A DNA stretch of 64,000 nucleotides, taken from NCBI RefSeq assembly GCF_024211255.1, contig NZ_JAMLDY010000009.1, forward strand, positions 101,460 through 165,459, written 5' to 3'. This DNA is from Sphingomonas liriopis (GTDB lineage Bacteria > Pseudomonadota > Alphaproteobacteria > Sphingomonadales > Sphingomonadaceae). Under the pieces are notes generated by a model. It was not told the origin of the DNA. It was given only the letters and a program-made list of their open reading frames with translations, and ran no database searches. A program made the translations under genes and the position numbers. Of this stretch, positions 40,340 through 51,299 are shown in pieces (positions within the stretch are counted from its first letter, which is position 1; the number at the start of each line of letters is the position of its first letter).

Positions 40340-42793
40340 ATGAAGTTCACTTTGTCCTGGCTCCGCGAGCACCTCGACACCGACGCGGACCTCGACGTCA
40401 TCGTCGAGACGCTGACCCGCATCGGGCTGGAGGTGGAGGGCGTCCACAATCCCGGCGATGCGCTGAAGGCGTTCCGCGTCGCCGAGGTGCTCACCGCCGA
40501 ACGCCATCCGCAGGCGGACAAGCTGCAGGTCCTCTCCGTCGATGCCGGCGACGGGGCGCTGCAGGTCGTCTGCGGTGCGCCCAATGCGCGCGCGGGGCTG
40601 ATCGGCGTGTTCGGGCCGCCGGGTGCCTACGTCCCCGGCCTCGACGTGACACTCAAGGTCGCCGCGATCCGCGGTGTCGAATCGAACGGCATGATGTGCT
40701 CGACGCGCGAGCTCGAACTCGGCGAGGATCACGACGGGATCATCGAACTGCCCGCCGATGCGCCGGTCGGCACGCCCTTCCCGGACTATGCCGGGCTCAA
40801 CGACGCGGTGATCGACATCAGCGTCACCCCCAACCGCCAGGACTGCATGGGCGTCCGCGGCATCGCCCGCGACCTCGCCGCGGCGGGGCTGGGGACGTTG
40901 AAGCCGCTCACGGTACCCAGGTCCCCCGTTCGCCCTGAGCCTGTCGAAGGGCACCTCTCCACAAGCGTCACGCCTGCGGAGAGAGGGGCTTCGACAAGCT
41001 CAGCCCGAACGGATGTGGTACCGGTTGAAGCCCCCGACGTCCGCACCGACGACCCCGCCGGCTGCCCCGCCTTCTACGCGCAGAACGTCAGCGGCGTCGC
41101 CAACGGCGAATCGCCCGAATGGCTCCGCCGCCGCCTGACCGCGATCGGGCAGAAGCCGATCAGCGCGCTGGTCGACATCACCAATTACGTCTCGATCGAC
41201 CTCGGGCGCCCCTTGCACGTCTACGACCGCGCCACGCTGTCTGGCGGCCTCGTCGCCCGCAAGGCTGAGGACGGCGAACAGGTCCTCGCGCTCAACGGCA
41301 AGACCTACACGCTCGACGCGACGATGACCGTCATCGCCGACGATGCACAGGTTCACGACATCGCCGGCATCATGGGCGGCGAGCATTCCGGCGTCTCGGC
41401 GGACACCACCGACGTGCTGATCGAATGCGCCTATTTCGATCCCGACCATATCGCGCGCACCGGCCAGAAGCTGCTGCTGACCAGCGACGCGCGCCAGCGG
41501 TTCGAGCGCGGCGTCGATCCCGCCTTCCTCGACGACGGCCTCGCCATCGCGACGCGGCTGGTGCTCGACCTGTGCGGTGGCACGCCCTCGCCGGTCACCC
41601 GCGCCGGCGAACCGCCGCTGGCGCCGCGCGTCCACGCCTACGACCCTGCCAAGGCGGAGACGCTGGGCGGCCTCGCCGTCCCCGCCGACCGCCAGCGCGC
41701 GATCCTGGAGTCGCTTGGCTTCGTGGTCGGCGATGACTGGCAGGTCACCGTGCCGACGTGGCGCCGCGACGTGGACGGTGCCGCCGACCTCGTCGAGGAG
41801 GTGATCCGCATCGAGGGGATCGACAAGGTCGCGCCCGTGCCGTTGCCGCGCACCCCCGGCGTGGCCAAGCCGACCGCCACCCCCGAACAGAAGCTCGAAC
41901 GCCGCGTCCGCCGCGCCGCCGCCGCGCGTGGCCTCGACGAGGCGGTGACGTGGAGCTTCCTGTCGGAGGCGCAGGCGGCGCCCTTCGGCGGCGGCGCGTG
42001 GAGCCTCGCCAACCCGATCAGCGAGGACCTGAAGGTCATGCGCCCCTCGCTGCTCCCCGGCCTGCTCTCGGCGACCGCGCGCAACCTCAAGCGCGGCGTC
42101 ACCGCGGTGCGGCTGTTCGAAGTCGGCCGCCGCTACCTCGCCGAGGCGGAGCGGCCGACGGTCGGCGTCGTCCTCGCCGGCAACCGCCGCGAGCGCGGCT
42201 GGCGCGAGGGCAAGGGCGCCGGCTTCGACGCCTACGACGCCAAGGCCGAGGCGCTGGCGCTGCTCGCCGCCGCGGGTGCGCCGGTCGACAACCTCCAAGT
42301 GATGGGCGAGGCGGGAGACGCCTGGCATCCCGGGCAGAGCGGTACGCTGCGCCTCGGCTCCAAGACGGTGCTCGCGCGCTTCGGCATGCTGCACCCCAGC
42401 CTGCTCAAGGCGTTCGACCTCGACGGCGCGGTCGCCGCGGTGGAGGTCTACCTCGACGCGCTGCCCGCCAGGCGTGCCTCGGGCTTCATGCGCCCGGCGT
42501 TCGCGCCGCCCGCGCTGCAATCGGTGCGCCGCGACTTCGCCTTCCTCGTCCCCGCGGGCGTCAGCGCCGACGCGCTGGTCCGCGCGGTGCGCGGCGCGGA
42601 CAAGGCTGCGATCGTCGCCGCGCGCGTGTTCGACGTCTTCACCGGCGTCGGCGTCGAGGACGGCCACGCCTCGGTCGCGGTCGAGGTGACGCTGCAGCCG
42701 ATCGACAAGAGCTTCACCGATGCGGATCTGAAGGCGCTCGCCGACAAGGTCGTCGCGGCGGCGGCGAAGCAGGGCGCGAGCCTGCGGGGGTAG
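40340..42793 (+). CDS. pheT: Phenylalanine-tRNA ligase beta subunit with in-frame repeat insertion
   Basis: The 817-residue beta subunit has the N-terminal tRNA-binding domain (about 40-150; ADKLQVLSVDAG, VVCGAPNARAG), the B3/B4 editing region, the B5 domain, the catalytic-like core and the C-terminal ferredoxin-fold anticodon-binding domain (about 720-815; FAPPALQSVRRDFAFLVP). Residues about 194-228 have no counterpart in the family. They are encoded by a TTCGACAAGCTCAGC-type palindromic repeat and include RPEPVEGH and STSSARTD. The insertion is in phase and lies in the linker after the tRNA-binding domain, so the enzyme is presumably functional. Confidence 0.95.
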   Translation: MKFTLSWLREHLDTDADLDVIVETLTRIGLEVEGVHNPGDALKAFRVAEVLTAERHPQADKLQVLSVDAGDGALQVVCGAPNARAGLIGVFGPPGAYVPGLDVTLKVAAIRGVESNGMMCSTRELELGEDHDGIIELPADAPVGTPFPDYAGLNDAVIDISVTPNRQDCMGVRGIARDLAAAGLGTLKPLTVPRSPVRPEPVEGHLSTSVTPAERGASTSSARTDVVPVEAPDVRTDDPAGCPAFYAQNVSGVANGESPEWLRRRLTAIGQKPISALVDITNYVSIDLGRPLHVYDRATLSGGLVARKAEDGEQVLALNGKTYTLDATMTVIADDAQVHDIAGIMGGEHSGVSADTTDVLIECAYFDPDHIARTGQKLLLTSDARQRFERGVDPAFLDDGLAIATRLVLDLCGGTPSPVTRAGEPPLAPRVHAYDPAKAETLGGLAVPADRQRAILESLGFVVGDDWQVTVPTWRRDVDGAADLVEEVIRIEGIDKVAPVPLPRTPGVAKPTATPEQKLERRVRRAAAARGLDEAVTWSFLSEAQAAPFGGGAWSLANPISEDLKVMRPSLLPGLLSATARNLKRGVTAVRLFEVGRRYLAEAERPTVGVVLAGNRRERGWREGKGAGFDAYDAKAEALALLAAAGAPVDNLQVMGEAGDAWHPGQSGTLRLGSKTVLARFGMLHPSLLKAFDLDGAVAAVEVYLDALPARRASGFMRPAFAPPALQSVRRDFAFLVPAGVSADALVRAVRGADKAAIVAARVFDVFTGVGVEDGHASVAVEVTLQPIDKSFTDADLKALADKVVAAAAKQGASLRG
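40917..41023. repeat. Palindromic repeat inside pheT
   Basis: The left arm CCGTTCGCCCTGAGCCTGTC and the right arm GACAAGCTCAGCCCGAACGG are inverse copies. GGTACC occurs just outside both ends. The same family is intergenic at 24157-24261 and 59757-59829. Its translation is an in-phase addition of about 35 residues to PheT. Confidence 0.85.
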
Positions 42794-42809
42794 GGCACGC
42801 CAAACAACC

Positions 42810-42891
42810 GTCATCCCAGCGCAAGCTGGGATCTCCCCGTTGGCGGGTGTATCGCTCTCCACACGGAGACCCCAGCGTACGCTGGGGTGAC
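42810..42891. repeat. Paired palindromic element, GTCATCCCAGCG type
   Basis: 82 bp, the shortest of the set. Left arm GTCATCCCAGCGCAAGCTGG; right arm CCCCAGCGTACGCTGGGGTG then AC. A lone arm of this core is near 22197. Confidence 0.82.
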
Positions 42892-42932
42892 GATGTCTAG
42901 GATTAGCCCTCCCCGGCGGGGAGGGTCAGCCC

Positions 42933-43643
42933 TCACACCTTCGCGGAAAAGATCATCCGCCCGGACCCGAGCTGGTCGAACACGCGTGCGAGGTCGCTCT
43001 CGCCGACCGCGAAACAGCCCTGGCTGCGCCCCAGCATGCCGTGCGTGCGCAGCATGTCGCGGTTCGCATACCAGGCCGAATGCACCACGATCGCCCGCGC
43101 CAGCGCATTGTCGTTGGTCGGATCGAGCCCGATCAGCCGCTGCGAGCGGCCATGCTTGCCGACGTAATAGTCCGCGGTGACGAACGCACCCTGCGAGGTG
43201 GCGTTGGAATTGGGCTCGTTGGAAAACCGCTTGAGGAAACCGGTATGCGCCGGGTCCGAGCCGCTGCCATGCGCGACGAGGAACGACTGGCTGCGCCCCG
43301 AGACGAGGTCGACGATGTGGAAACGCGCCTCCGACGAGGCGGCGGCCATGTCGGCGATCGCGATCCGGTCGCGGCGTGCGACGCGGCGGCCGTGCGTGTC
43401 GAGCGCGGCGAGCGCCTGGCGCATCAGGTCGGGACGCACGACGCGCGGCGAGGTCATCGGACGTGCCGCGACCATCGGCCGGGGGGCGGGCAACGGCGGC
43501 TCGCTGAGCGGACGCAGGTCGCGCTGCGTCAGCCGCCGCGTCGCCGCGGAGACGGTGCCGGGCATCGCCAGCGTCGCCGCCATCACCGCCGCATTCTTCA
43601 ACAGGGCGCGCCGATCGCGCACGCTATCATGCTCGTTTTGCAT
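42933..43643 (-). CDS. Exported murein L,D-transpeptidase catalytic domain family protein
   Basis: The 236-residue protein begins with a twin-arginine-like signal (DRRALLKNAAVMAATLA, cleavage near residue 34). A Pro-rich linker follows, then an L,D-transpeptidase_2-type catalytic domain with His in VVHSAWY and the catalytic Cys in GRSQGCFAV. It would form 3-3 crosslinks or attach proteins to peptidoglycan in the periplasm. It is divergent from a second L,D-transpeptidase of the YkuD family at 43852, with 208 bases between. Confidence 0.9.
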   Translation of the reverse strand: MQNEHDSVRDRRALLKNAAVMAATLAMPGTVSAATRRLTQRDLRPLSEPPLPAPRPMVAARPMTSPRVVRPDLMRQALAALDTHGRRVARRDRIAIADMAAASSEARFHIVDLVSGRSQSFLVAHGSGSDPAHTGFLKRFSNEPNSNATSQGAFVTADYYVGKHGRSQRLIGLDPTNDNALARAIVVHSAWYANRDMLRTHGMLGRSQGCFAVGESDLARVFDQLGSGRMIFSAKV

Positions 43644-43851
43644 CGAAATGTTTTAAGCCCCGGTTTGAACCCGCTGCTCATCATATAGCAGCTTCGGACT
43701 TAATTTTCTGCCACCCCGCGGCCCCGGTCGGCGTTCCGGTTGCACGGTTGGCCGCGGCTCCGGCTCGATTTGTCCCGAATCATCCGCGGCACCAGCGGCG
43801 GAGTCGCGCGTTGTGACGGGTGAAGGGGGGCGGACGAGAAAGGGCAAGACC

Positions 43852-44442
43852 ATGCAGCATTGGCTCATCCTGGCGGGCGCCGCGGTCCTCGCCATCGCGC
43901 CGGCCCCGGCCGTCGCCGCCGCGTCCGACGCGCTCGCCCCCGAAGTGACCACGCTGGCGCCCAACCGCTTCCTGTGGAACGACAGCGCGTCGCTGGAGCC
44001 GGTGAGCATCGTCATCTCGATCCCCGACCAGAAGGCCTATGTCTACCGCGGCGAGGTGCTTATCGCCGCCTCCACCGTCTCGACGGGCAAGGACGGCAAG
44101 GACACGCCGCTCGGGGTCTTTCCGATCCTGCAGAAGTCGGAAAAGCACAAGAGCAACCTGTACGACAGCGCGCCGATGCCGTTCATGCAGCGGCTGACCT
44201 GGGACGGCGTCGCGATCCACGCCGGCATGAACCCCGGCTTCCCCGCCTCGCACGGCTGCATCCGCGTGCCGACCGAATTCGCCAAGCGGCTGTTCGCGGT
44301 GACGACGCGTGGCACGCCGGTGCTCGTCACCGACGCCTCCGCCGCGGAGGGCTGGGTGCCGCCGACCCCGGAGGACGCGCGCGCGATGCAGCTCGAGACG
44401 GCGAGCGCCAATGCGATGCAGCTGGAAACGGCGTCGCGCTGA
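43852..44442 (+). CDS. YkuD-type L,D-transpeptidase
   Basis: The 196-residue protein has a signal peptide (cleavage near residue 22, after AVAA) and a YkuD domain. The YkuD domain includes VSIVISIPDQKAYVYRGEVL, the STGKDGKDTPLGVFPI strand, and the catalytic HAGMNPGFPASHGCIRVP with Cys in SHGC. The extreme C-terminus contains a tandem copy, AMQLETASAN then AMQLETASR, a recent short duplication. ATG 43852 is preferred over GTG 43813. It probably crosslinks periplasmic peptidoglycan. Confidence 0.93.
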   Translation: MQHWLILAGAAVLAIAPAPAVAAASDALAPEVTTLAPNRFLWNDSASLEPVSIVISIPDQKAYVYRGEVLIAASTVSTGKDGKDTPLGVFPILQKSEKHKSNLYDSAPMPFMQRLTWDGVAIHAGMNPGFPASHGCIRVPTEFAKRLFAVTTRGTPVLVTDASAAEGWVPPTPEDARAMQLETASANAMQLETASR

Positions 44443-44482
44443 TGCGCTTGCGATCGGATCGCAGGTGACGCAGGACACCGGC

Positions 44483-45358
44483 ATGACCGACCTCGTCACC
44501 ATCCATTCCGACCGCCTCAGCGCAGCGATCAACCCTTTGGGCGCGGAGCTGACGCATCTGCGCGACGCAGAGGGGCACGAGCTGATGACCAACGCCGATC
44601 CGGCGTTCTGGACCGGCCATGCGCCGATCCTGTTCCCGGTGGTCGGCATGCCGTTTCGCGAGACGATCCGCATCGACGGCCGCGCCTATCCGATGAAGAA
44701 GCATGGCTTCGCGCGCGGCTCGCTGTTCGAAGTCGTCGCGACGGCCGACGACAGCGTCACCTTCGCACTGACCGACAGCGAAGAGACCCGCGCGGCCTAC
44801 CCCTTCGCCTTCCGCCTCGAGATCGCCTACCGGATCGAGGGCGCGACGCTGCACATAGCAGCGACGGTCGCCAACCCCGCTGATGTGGCCCTGCCGGCGA
44901 GCTTCGGCTTCCACCCCGCCTTCGCCTGGCCATTGCCCTATGGGCAGGACCGGGCCGTGCACCGCATCCGTTTCGACGCCGACGAACCCGCGGAATTGCG
45001 TACCATCGCCGCCGACGGCACGATCGCGGCGGCGCGCAAGCCCTCGCCGTTGCAGGGCCGCGAACTGCTCCTGCGCGACGACCTCTTCGCCACCGACGCG
45101 CTGGTGTGGGACGACGTCCGCTCCGATGCGGTCACCTATGGCGCGCCCGACGGCCCGCAATTGCACATCGCCTTTCCCGACACGCCGATGCTCGGCATCT
45201 GGACCAAGCCCGGCGCTGCCTATGTCTGCGTCGAACCCTGGCACGGCATCGCCGATCCCGAAGGCTATACCGGCGAGTTTCGCGACAAGCCCGGCGTGTT
45301 CGAAGTCGCGCCCGGCGGCGAGAAACGCATCGCGATGCGCGTGACGCTGGAGCAATAG
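44483..45358 (+). CDS. Aldose 1-epimerase family protein
   Basis: The 291-residue protein has the galactose mutarotase fold with INPLGAELTHLRDAEGHELM, PILFPVVGMP, the His in MKKHGFARGS and the conserved FGFHPAFAWPLP and VCVEPWHGIADPEG with the catalytic Glu. The sequence is closest to the LacX/YeaD-like subgroup of hexose(-6-phosphate) mutarotases, so the exact sugar is uncertain. It starts 40 bases after the transpeptidase stop and may share its transcript. Confidence 0.92.
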   Translation: MTDLVTIHSDRLSAAINPLGAELTHLRDAEGHELMTNADPAFWTGHAPILFPVVGMPFRETIRIDGRAYPMKKHGFARGSLFEVVATADDSVTFALTDSEETRAAYPFAFRLEIAYRIEGATLHIAATVANPADVALPASFGFHPAFAWPLPYGQDRAVHRIRFDADEPAELRTIAADGTIAAARKPSPLQGRELLLRDDLFATDALVWDDVRSDAVTYGAPDGPQLHIAFPDTPMLGIWTKPGAAYVCVEPWHGIADPEGYTGEFRDKPGVFEVAPGGEKRIAMRVTLEQ

Positions 45359-45376
45359 GGCACCACCGCCCCATCC

Positions 45377-45480
45377 GTCATCCCGGCGAACGCCGGGACC
45401 CATGGCGGCAGTCAAGCCGATGACGACGCGCCGACGCCGATGGCGCGCTGTCCATGGGTCCCGGCGTTCGCCGGGATGAC
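45377..45480. repeat. Paired palindromic element, GTCATCCCGGCGAAC type
   Basis: 104 bp; perfect inverse arms, GTCATCCCGGCGAACGCCGG and the reverse ending CCGGGATGAC. It lies 18 bases after the epimerase gene. Confidence 0.88.
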
Positions 45481-45595
45481 GAAGGGGAGCGGGGACGCCG
45501 CAACCCTCTGTCCTATCCGCCGCCGATCTGGCAAAGCGCCGCCATCCCTCATCGCGCTTGCCGCCGCAGGCCGCGCCATCCAGAGATTTGCCTTA

Positions 45596-47122
<1,527 letters not shown>

Positions 47123-47219
47123 GACGACGAAGGGCGTAAGTCGTTGGACAGCAGGGTAAAAGTGCCGCCCCCTGTCCTACACCACAGTGGGTCGTTAGGC
47201 CTGTCCCCCCACACCCTTC

Positions 47220-47313
47220 GTCATCCCCGCGAAGGCGGGGATCCATACTGGCTGACCTGCAGGCTCCATCGCCAGCCGCAGTGATTATGGATTCCCGCCT
47301 CCGCGGGAATGAC
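47220..47313. repeat. Paired palindromic element, GTCATCCCCGCG type
   Basis: 94 bp; left arm GTCATCCCCGCGAAGGCGGG and right arm ending CCGCGGGAATGAC. It has the same length as the copy at 363-456. Confidence 0.83.
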
Positions 47314-47348
47314 GGGGGAGGGCTCTTTCAACCGTTGGCATAATTTCG

Positions 47349-47376
47349 GAAACGATCGATCTGGATCGTTTTCCTC
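47349..47376 (-). terminator. Possible terminator after the MFS gene
   Basis: GGAAACGATC (47349-47358) and GATCGTTTTCC (about 47366-47376) form an imperfect stem 22 bases beyond the MFS stop. The T/A tract is within the stem. This is a modest candidate only. Confidence 0.4.
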
Positions 47377-47398
47377 AAGGTGTCCAACTTGTCCAGGT

Positions 47399-48661
47399 TC
47401 ATCCCACCCAGTCGCGCCGCAGCGGCTTGACCGCCAGCAGCATCAACCCCGCCGCGACCAGATAGAAACCCAGCGCATAGAGCGTCGCATAGCGCAGCGC
47501 GTCCGTCCCGTGCACCGCTGTCATCGCGTCGGACAGTCGCCCCATCACCAGCGACCCCAGCCCCAGCCCGATCAGGTTGTTGATGAACAGGAAGCTCGCC
47601 GAGGCGGTGGCGCGCATCGGTGGTGGCACCAGATGCTGGACCGCGGTGGTCACCGGCCCCAGCCACAGGATATTGAGCCCGTGCGGGATCAGGAACAGGA
47701 ACCACGACCATGTCGGCGACCCGCTGGTGAGGCCGGCGGCGAACAGCGGCACGGTGACGAGCCAGGCGATCGCCGGCAGCTTGGCATAGACGCCGCGATC
47801 CGTGCCCCCTAGCCGGTCGGCGAGCCAGCCGCCCGCGAACACGCCGATCGTGCCGCCGATCAGCAGCAGCGACCCGATGTACTGCGACGCGGTCAGCAGC
47901 GTGAACCCGAACGACCGGATCAGCACCGACGGCACCCAGAAGGCGAGGCCATAGCCGCACAGCGAGCTGAACGCCGCGGCGAACGCCATCAGCCAGAAGC
48001 TCGGCTTGGCGGCGAGGATGGCGAACACCGCCGATACCTTCACCCGCTCGGCCCGCACCGCGGCGGGATCGAACGCACCGCGCACCGGCTCCCGGACGAC
48101 CAGCCGGAAGAGGGGGGCGAGGACGATCCCGGCGATCCCGACGATGACGAACGCCCAGCGCCAGTCGACGCTGCTCGCCAGCAGGCCGCCGAGCAACGCC
48201 CCCGCCGCCAGTCCGATCGGAATGCCCAGCGAATAGATCGACAGCGCCCGCGCGCGCTGATGCGGCGGGAAATAGTCGGCGATCATCGCATAGGACGGCG
48301 CGACCCCGCCCGCCTCGCCGACGCCGACGCCCAGCCGGAACGCGAAGAACTGCCAGAAACCGGTGGCGAGCCCGCACAGCGCTGTGAAGCCGCTCCACAC
48401 CGTCAGGCTGATCGTGATGACCCAGCTGCGGCTGGTCCGGTCGGCGACCAGCGCCAGCGGAATCGCCAGCGTCGAATAGAGCAGCGCAAAGGCGATCCCG
48501 CCGAGCGCCCCCAATTGCGTATCGGTAAGGTGTAGCTCCGCCTTGATCGGCGCGACGAGGATGCCGAGGATCTGCCGGTCGAGGAAGTTGAACGTGTAGA
48601 CCAGCAACAGCATCGCAAGCACGAGCGCGCGATAGCGGGGGGTAGGGGGCACGGACGTCAT
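47399..48661 (-). CDS. MFS transporter, Spinster-like
   Basis: The 420-residue protein has 12 predicted membrane helices. The N-terminal helix carries YTFNFLDRQILGILVAPIK, typical of the Spns/Spinster-like sugar-phosphate-type MFS group common in sphingomonads. The GVGVGEAGGVAPSYAMIADYF motif and DRLGGTDR loop A-like sequences are present. The substrate is unknown. It follows the TonB receptor gene on the same strand, with 190 bases containing a palindrome between, so outer- and inner-membrane transport may be linked. Confidence 0.9.
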   Translation of the reverse strand: MTSVPPTPRYRALVLAMLLLVYTFNFLDRQILGILVAPIKAELHLTDTQLGALGGIAFALLYSTLAIPLALVADRTSRSWVITISLTVWSGFTALCGLATGFWQFFAFRLGVGVGEAGGVAPSYAMIADYFPPHQRARALSIYSLGIPIGLAAGALLGGLLASSVDWRWAFVIVGIAGIVLAPLFRLVVREPVRGAFDPAAVRAERVKVSAVFAILAAKPSFWLMAFAAAFSSLCGYGLAFWVPSVLIRSFGFTLLTASQYIGSLLLIGGTIGVFAGGWLADRLGGTDRGVYAKLPAIAWLVTVPLFAAGLTSGSPTWSWFLFLIPHGLNILWLGPVTTAVQHLVPPPMRATASASFLFINNLIGLGLGSLVMGRLSDAMTAVHGTDALRYATLYALGFYLVAAGLMLLAVKPLRRDWVG

Positions 48662-48708
48662 CGTGCGGTGCTCATGCGCTCGTGTCCCACCCTGTCCCCA
48701 CGCTTCCC

Positions 48709-48814
48709 GTCACCCCGGACTTGGTCCGGGGTCCACTCCGCGGCTTGGCGTGCGACCAGAGGCTCCAGCGTCGCGCTTGCGGCAGGGTGGACCCCGGAAC
48801 AAGTCCGGGGTGAC
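48709..48814. repeat. Paired palindromic element, GTCACCCCGGAC type
   Basis: 106 bp; the left arm has GGACTTGGTCCGG, the right arm CCGGAACAAGTCCGG, so the left arm has drifted by one base. It lies between the TonB receptor and MFS genes. Confidence 0.85.
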
Positions 48815-48851
48815 GGAGGAAATGGGGCGCCGGGTGTATTCACCTCCACGA

Positions 48852-51227
48852 TCAGAACTTCGCCCCGACGCTGACGAACACCTGCCGCGGGTTGCCGTAG
48901 AAGGCGGTGGCGATGCCCTCCTTGCCGAGCGTCGAGGAATAGCCGCCCGCCGCGTTGAGGATCGGCACGCCCGCGACGGTGCTTGCGATATACTGATAGC
49001 CGCTCGTCTTGTAGCGCTTGTCGGTCAGGTTCTTGCCATAAACGCCGATCGAATAGCGCCGTCCCTCGCCGAACGCATAGGTGATGCCGGCATCGAGCAA
49101 CGTATAGCGCGGCTGGTCGAGGAACGGGCTCGCCGTCTCGAACTGGTGCGTCAGGCTGCGGTAGGAGACGGTCGAATTGGCGGTCACCAGCCCTTCGCCG
49201 ACGGGCAGGTTGCCGGTCAGGATGCCCGACGCGGTCCATTTCGGCGTGTTCTGGAAGACGCGGACGTTGGCCACGTCGACCCCGGTCGGGCCGATGAAGT
49301 TGCGGTAGCGCGCATCGATATAGCCGAGCGTACCGGTCAACGACACCGACGAGCCGATCCCGGCGAAATCGCGGGCGAGGACGGCGTTGCTCTCCAGCTC
49401 GACGCCCTTGATCCGCGCTTTCGCGGCGTTGGTCGTGATGCCGCAGAAGCTCTGGACGCCGTTCTGCAGGCAGCCGACCGATCCCGGCACCTGCACGTCC
49501 TTGTAGTCGGCATAGAAGCCGGCGAGCGCCCAGGTCAGCCGCTTGTCGAACGCCGATCCCTTGTAGCCCGCTTCATAGCTGGTTACGGTTTCTGGATCGA
49601 ACGACAGGTAGTTGTAGATGTCCTGATAGGTGCGGCCCGCCGCGGGATTGCTGATCGGCGCCGACGTGCCCGAGCCGCGCGGATCGAAGCCGCCGCCCTT
49701 GAAGCCTTCGGAATAGGACAGGTAGAGCAAATGGTCCTCGGTCGGCTTGAAGCTGATCGAGGCGCGCGGGGTGAAGCGCCTGTAATTGGCCCGGCCCCGG
49801 AAATCGGTCGCCGGCGCCCCCACCGCAATCGGCGTGCCGCCGAATTCCGACGTCAGGCCGAAATAGCTCGCCTTGAACACATAGGATTTGCGCTCGTCCC
49901 AGGTGTAGCGGCCGCCGAGCGACAGGCTGAACTGCGGCGTGAAGTCGAAGGTGAAATCGCCATAGACCGACGACGTCTCGGTGCGCACGTCGCCGGCGGT
50001 ATAGGCGTTGAAGCCCGGCAGCGTCGTCGACAGCAGCACGCCGAACCCGGTCGAGGCCTTGGCGCCGAGGTAGTAATAGCCGATCAGACCGTTGAGCCGG
50101 TCGGAATTGTAGAGCAGTTGGAATTCCTGGCTGGTCTGTTCGTTGCGGTAGATCGCGGGCACATCGACGTCGACCGCGGGCAGCGAATCGAAGTCGATGG
50201 GCGTGAAGCTGTCGTCCTTGCGCCACGCGCTGATGCTGCGCAGCGTCAGCTGGTCGGTCAGCTTGGCGTTGGCGGTCATCGACAGGCCGCCCGCCTTGAT
50301 ATCCTGCCGCGGGAAATTGAGCCCGGCGCGGGTGTCGAACACGTCGGCGAGCACCGGCGCACCGGATTGCAGGCCCGGGATCAGCCGGTGGCCGTTGCGC
50401 GGGTTACTCTTGTCGTGCGTATAGTCGCCGGTGATCCGCACGAACAGGCGCGTATCGGGCGTCTCGAACTCGACGGTGCCGCGGGCGGCCCAGATGTCCT
50501 TGTTGTAATTGTCGATGTTGAGGTTCGTGTTGCGCCCGAACCCGCCGCGGCTGAGCCGTGCGCCCGCGACGCCGACGCGGAGCAGGTCGCCGATCGGCAG
50601 CGAGGCGGCGACGATGCCGTCGGCCTGATCGTAGGAGCCGTAATTGGCCTTGATCCGCGTTTCGGGCACGCTCGGCAGCCGCTTGGTGACGTATTTCACC
50701 GCGCCGCCGATCGTGTTGCGGCCGTAGAGCGTCCCCTGCGGCCCGCGCAGCACCTCGATCCGGTCGACGTCGTAGATGTCGAGCACCGCGGCCTGCGGAC
50801 GGTTGAGGTAGACGTCGTCGAGGTAGATGCCGATGCCCGCTTCGAACCCCGGCACGGGGTCCTGCTGGCCGACGCCGCGGATGAAGGCGGCGAGCGTCGA
50901 ATTGCTGCCGCGCGCGGTCTTCAGCGTCGTGTTGGGCGTGACGTTCTGGATGTCGGTGAGGTCGACCGCGCCGAGCTTGTCGAGCTTGTCGGCGCTGAAC
51001 GCGGTCACCGCGATCGGCACGCTAAGCAGCGATTCGGAGCGGCGGCGTGCGGTCACGAGGATGTCGCCATTCTCCTCCGGCGGGGTCGCGCTGGTGTCGG
51101 GCGTGGTCTCTGCGGCGGCGGTGCCGTCCTGCACCGGCGTGGCGACGGTCTGCGCGGTGGCGGGCGCGGCCAGCAAGGCCGCCGCGGCGACGCCGAGCAT
51201 GAGGACCGTGGACGTGCGCTGCTTCAT
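48852..51227 (-). CDS. TonB-dependent outer-membrane receptor
   Basis: The 791-residue protein has a signal peptide (cleavage after APATAQ, residue 26) and a TonB box-like DILVTARRR. The plug domain (about 60-170) includes SVPIAVTAFSADKLDKLGAV, FIRGVGQQDP and RIEVLRGPQGTLYGRNTIGG; the rest is a 22-strand barrel ending in QVFVSVGAKF with C-terminal Phe. Sphingomonad receptors of this type import varied large or hydrophobic nutrients; no siderophore genes are nearby. It is divergent from a TetR regulator that probably controls it, and followed by an MFS gene. Confidence 0.95.
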   Translation of the reverse strand: MKQRTSTVLMLGVAAAALLAAPATAQTVATPVQDGTAAAETTPDTSATPPEENGDILVTARRRSESLLSVPIAVTAFSADKLDKLGAVDLTDIQNVTPNTTLKTARGSNSTLAAFIRGVGQQDPVPGFEAGIGIYLDDVYLNRPQAAVLDIYDVDRIEVLRGPQGTLYGRNTIGGAVKYVTKRLPSVPETRIKANYGSYDQADGIVAASLPIGDLLRVGVAGARLSRGGFGRNTNLNIDNYNKDIWAARGTVEFETPDTRLFVRITGDYTHDKSNPRNGHRLIPGLQSGAPVLADVFDTRAGLNFPRQDIKAGGLSMTANAKLTDQLTLRSISAWRKDDSFTPIDFDSLPAVDVDVPAIYRNEQTSQEFQLLYNSDRLNGLIGYYYLGAKASTGFGVLLSTTLPGFNAYTAGDVRTETSSVYGDFTFDFTPQFSLSLGGRYTWDERKSYVFKASYFGLTSEFGGTPIAVGAPATDFRGRANYRRFTPRASISFKPTEDHLLYLSYSEGFKGGGFDPRGSGTSAPISNPAAGRTYQDIYNYLSFDPETVTSYEAGYKGSAFDKRLTWALAGFYADYKDVQVPGSVGCLQNGVQSFCGITTNAAKARIKGVELESNAVLARDFAGIGSSVSLTGTLGYIDARYRNFIGPTGVDVANVRVFQNTPKWTASGILTGNLPVGEGLVTANSTVSYRSLTHQFETASPFLDQPRYTLLDAGITYAFGEGRRYSIGVYGKNLTDKRYKTSGYQYIASTVAGVPILNAAGGYSSTLGKEGIATAFYGNPRQVFVSVGAKF

Positions 51228-51299
51228 GGACTTCCCCTCCTGATGTGGCGCCCTGTCCGGTTGACCCGGGTTGTACGCCGTTGCACGACGCTATAGTGA

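Noticed and set aside
40277..40954. Minus-strand frame starting MPFDRLRANG opposite pheT
   Set aside because: This peptide is the known reverse translation of the TTCGACAAGCTCAGC repeat and lies antisense to pheT; it is not a gene.
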